A stretch of 14,678 bases of DNA from Solirubrobacteraceae bacterium. Its GTDB lineage: Bacteria > Actinomycetota > Thermoleophilia > Solirubrobacterales > Solirubrobacteraceae. The first letter of the stretch is position 1. Each line of letters begins with the position of its first letter. The stretch covers positions 1 through 14,678 of the forward strand of contig JASLDD010000225.1 of NCBI GenBank assembly GCA_030151725.1, in the 5' to 3' direction. Below the pieces are notes generated by a model. It was given only the letters and a program-made list of their open reading frames with translations, made no database searches and was not told the origin of the DNA. The position numbers were made by a program, and so were the translations under genes. Shown here piece after piece: positions 13,747-14,678 of this stretch.

Positions 13747-14670
13747 ATGAGGGCGACGGCGTTTGGGCTCGACATCGATGGGAGCGAGCCCATCTCATTT
13801 CTCAGCGGCGCATCCGCTGCACCCTCCGGGCGCGCGCTCTCGCTGTCAGTCCATGCCGAGGAGTCGGCGCGCGCGCAATGGCCTTCCTCTTCGACGCTCA
13901 TCTGCGATGAAGTCCGCTCCGATGGGCAGGTCAACTTCCAGATCGAATCGCATCCCGACGCCGGCTACCTCATCGCCGGACCCGAATACGGCGCCCACCT
14001 GCTCTCCAGCGACGGGCGCCGCCTGAGCTGCTTTCCCGAAGGCCAACCCGATGGTGCCTGGCAGCGGCTGCTCGTCGCCCAGGTCCTGCCATTTGCTGCA
14101 TTGCTGCACGGCCTGGAGGTCTTCCACGCCAGCGGCGTGGTCCGTGACGGCGAAGCGCTCGCCTTCCTCGGGCCGTCGCACTCCGGCAAGACCTCCCTGG
14201 CACAAGCGCTCTGCAGCCGGGGCGCCGGCTTTCTCGCCGATGACGTGCTCGCACTGGAGATCCGCGACGGCGAGCTGCTCGCCAATCCCGGCTCCCCGAT
14301 CGCGGGCGTGGCTCGCTCAGAGGAGCAACAGGACAGCCCTCCGGTAGAGGACGTGGTTGCGGTCAATGACAGGGAGCGCATGGTGCGCACACAGGGCGCC
14401 ACCGAGCCCGCACGGTTGAGCACGTTGTTCTTCATCGACCGTCGCTCCGACGGGCCTGCGAGCCCACACTTCGCGCCAACCGCCGACCCTCAGCTGCTGC
14501 TGGCGGCCACGTTCAACTTCGTGCTGGCAACGCCCGAGCGCCTGCAGCGCCTGCTCGAGGTCTGCGCGCTGGCGGCAAAGCTTCGCGTGGAGCTGGTGAG
14601 CACCGGCCCCCAAACGAGCGCCTCCGAGCTCGTCGATGCGATCGAGCGGCGGTTGAGCTCGCCGACATGA
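13747..14670 (+). CDS. HprK-related kinase 2 (RiPP-cluster type)
   Basis: The second HprK-like P-loop kinase, 307 residues from ATG 13747. It begins MRATAFGLDIDGSEPI, matching the AFGL start of RiPP-associated HprK relatives. An alternative GTG at 13729 overlaps the B2 stop (TAGTG) and would add six residues. Seen: H127 in VFHASGV, Walker A G142-PSHSGKTS-150, the CSRGAGF turn and D165-D166 in FLADDVLALE. The layout is the same as kinase 1 (His, P-loop, ADD at nearly equal spacing), but sequence identity outside the motifs is low and the P-loops differ (SHSGKT versus SGSGKS), so they are old paralogues, not a recent duplication. The C-terminal part (NFVLATPERLQRLLEVCALAAKL) is helical. The stop overlaps an ATG at 14667 (ATGA), so the operon continues beyond the window. 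Substrate unknown. Confidence 0.83.
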   Translation: MRATAFGLDIDGSEPISFLSGASAAPSGRALSLSVHAEESARAQWPSSSTLICDEVRSDGQVNFQIESHPDAGYLIAGPEYGAHLLSSDGRRLSCFPEGQPDGAWQRLLVAQVLPFAALLHGLEVFHASGVVRDGEALAFLGPSHSGKTSLAQALCSRGAGFLADDVLALEIRDGELLANPGSPIAGVARSEEQQDSPPVEDVVAVNDRERMVRTQGATEPARLSTLFFIDRRSDGPASPHFAPTADPQLLLAATFNFVLATPERLQRLLEVCALAAKLRVELVSTGPQTSASELVDAIERRLSSPT

Positions 14671-14678
14671 CGCGCTGG
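14667..14678 (+). CDS. Start of a further operon gene cut by the right edge
   Basis: ATG at 14667 overlaps the TGA of kinase 2 in an ATGA arrangement, the same junction used earlier in this operon, and opens a frame reading M-T-R-W before the window ends. Nothing about the product can be said from four residues. By gene order in lasso-like clusters, an asparagine-synthetase-like cyclase, a nucleotidyltransferase or a glycosyltransferase would all be reasonable. Confidence 0.4.

Overview
This is a GC-rich, almost entirely co-directional (+ strand) bacterial segment. The most likely source is a high-GC actinomycete, and I suspect the Thermoleophilia (Solirubrobacterales). Three things point there: base and codon composition, GTG starts with 1- and 4-nt stop/start overlaps, and a secreted protein at about 9.5-10.4 kb whose C-terminal module (LP..RKCLSARKF ... 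LRGLPRGAFTVKI ... RRYHTC) looks like one I associate with exported proteins of that group. The taxonomy is inference; there is no rRNA or tRNA in the window.

Layout. (1) Positions 1-165, minus strand: the first 55 codons of an exported protein running off the left edge. It diverges from an AidB-type acyl-CoA dehydrogenase (229-1932). (2) Positions 2036-3199: a site-2 protease (M50) with C-terminal CBS domains. (3) Positions 3317-7203: a respiratory operon encoding a succinate dehydrogenase/fumarate reductase without membrane-anchor genes. It has a flavoprotein, a 24-codon ORF fitted exactly between stop and start codons, an iron-sulfur subunit with a four-cysteine third cluster and a long C-terminal tail, and an HdrB-like subunit with two CCG domains. 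This matches the SdhABE ('type E') arrangement. (4) Positions 7402-9458: a two-gene UDP-sugar module, a WbpI/WecB-type 2-epimerase overlapping a Gfo/Idh/MocA oxidoreductase, probably making an aminosugar or aminouronate precursor for a surface glycan. (5) Positions 9526-10362: the exported protein with the YHTC module. (6) Positions 10442 to the right edge: a tightly packed operon of HprK-like kinase 1, ABC ATPase, ABC-2 permease, PqqD-like protein, lasso-peptide-B2-type protease, HprK-like kinase 2, and the first four codons of another gene.

The last block is the most interesting part. A PqqD-type recognition domain plus a B2-type Cys-His-Asp protease is the leader-binding and leader-cleaving pair of lasso-peptide-like RiPP pathways. 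HprK-like kinases are known tailoring enzymes in some of those pathways. Here two divergent kinases bracket the operon and export appears to use a separate ATPase/permease pair. No precursor peptide and no cyclase (asparagine-synthetase-like) is visible in the window; the gene starting at 14667 is the obvious place to look next. The operon sits beside the glycan-precursor genes, so a cell-surface role is possible.

No stretch longer than about 200 bases lacks a gene. The largest gap (7204-7401) holds a possible promoter, an imperfect hairpin and an ORF I do not believe. I saw no CRISPR array, insertion sequence, tRNA or rRNA.
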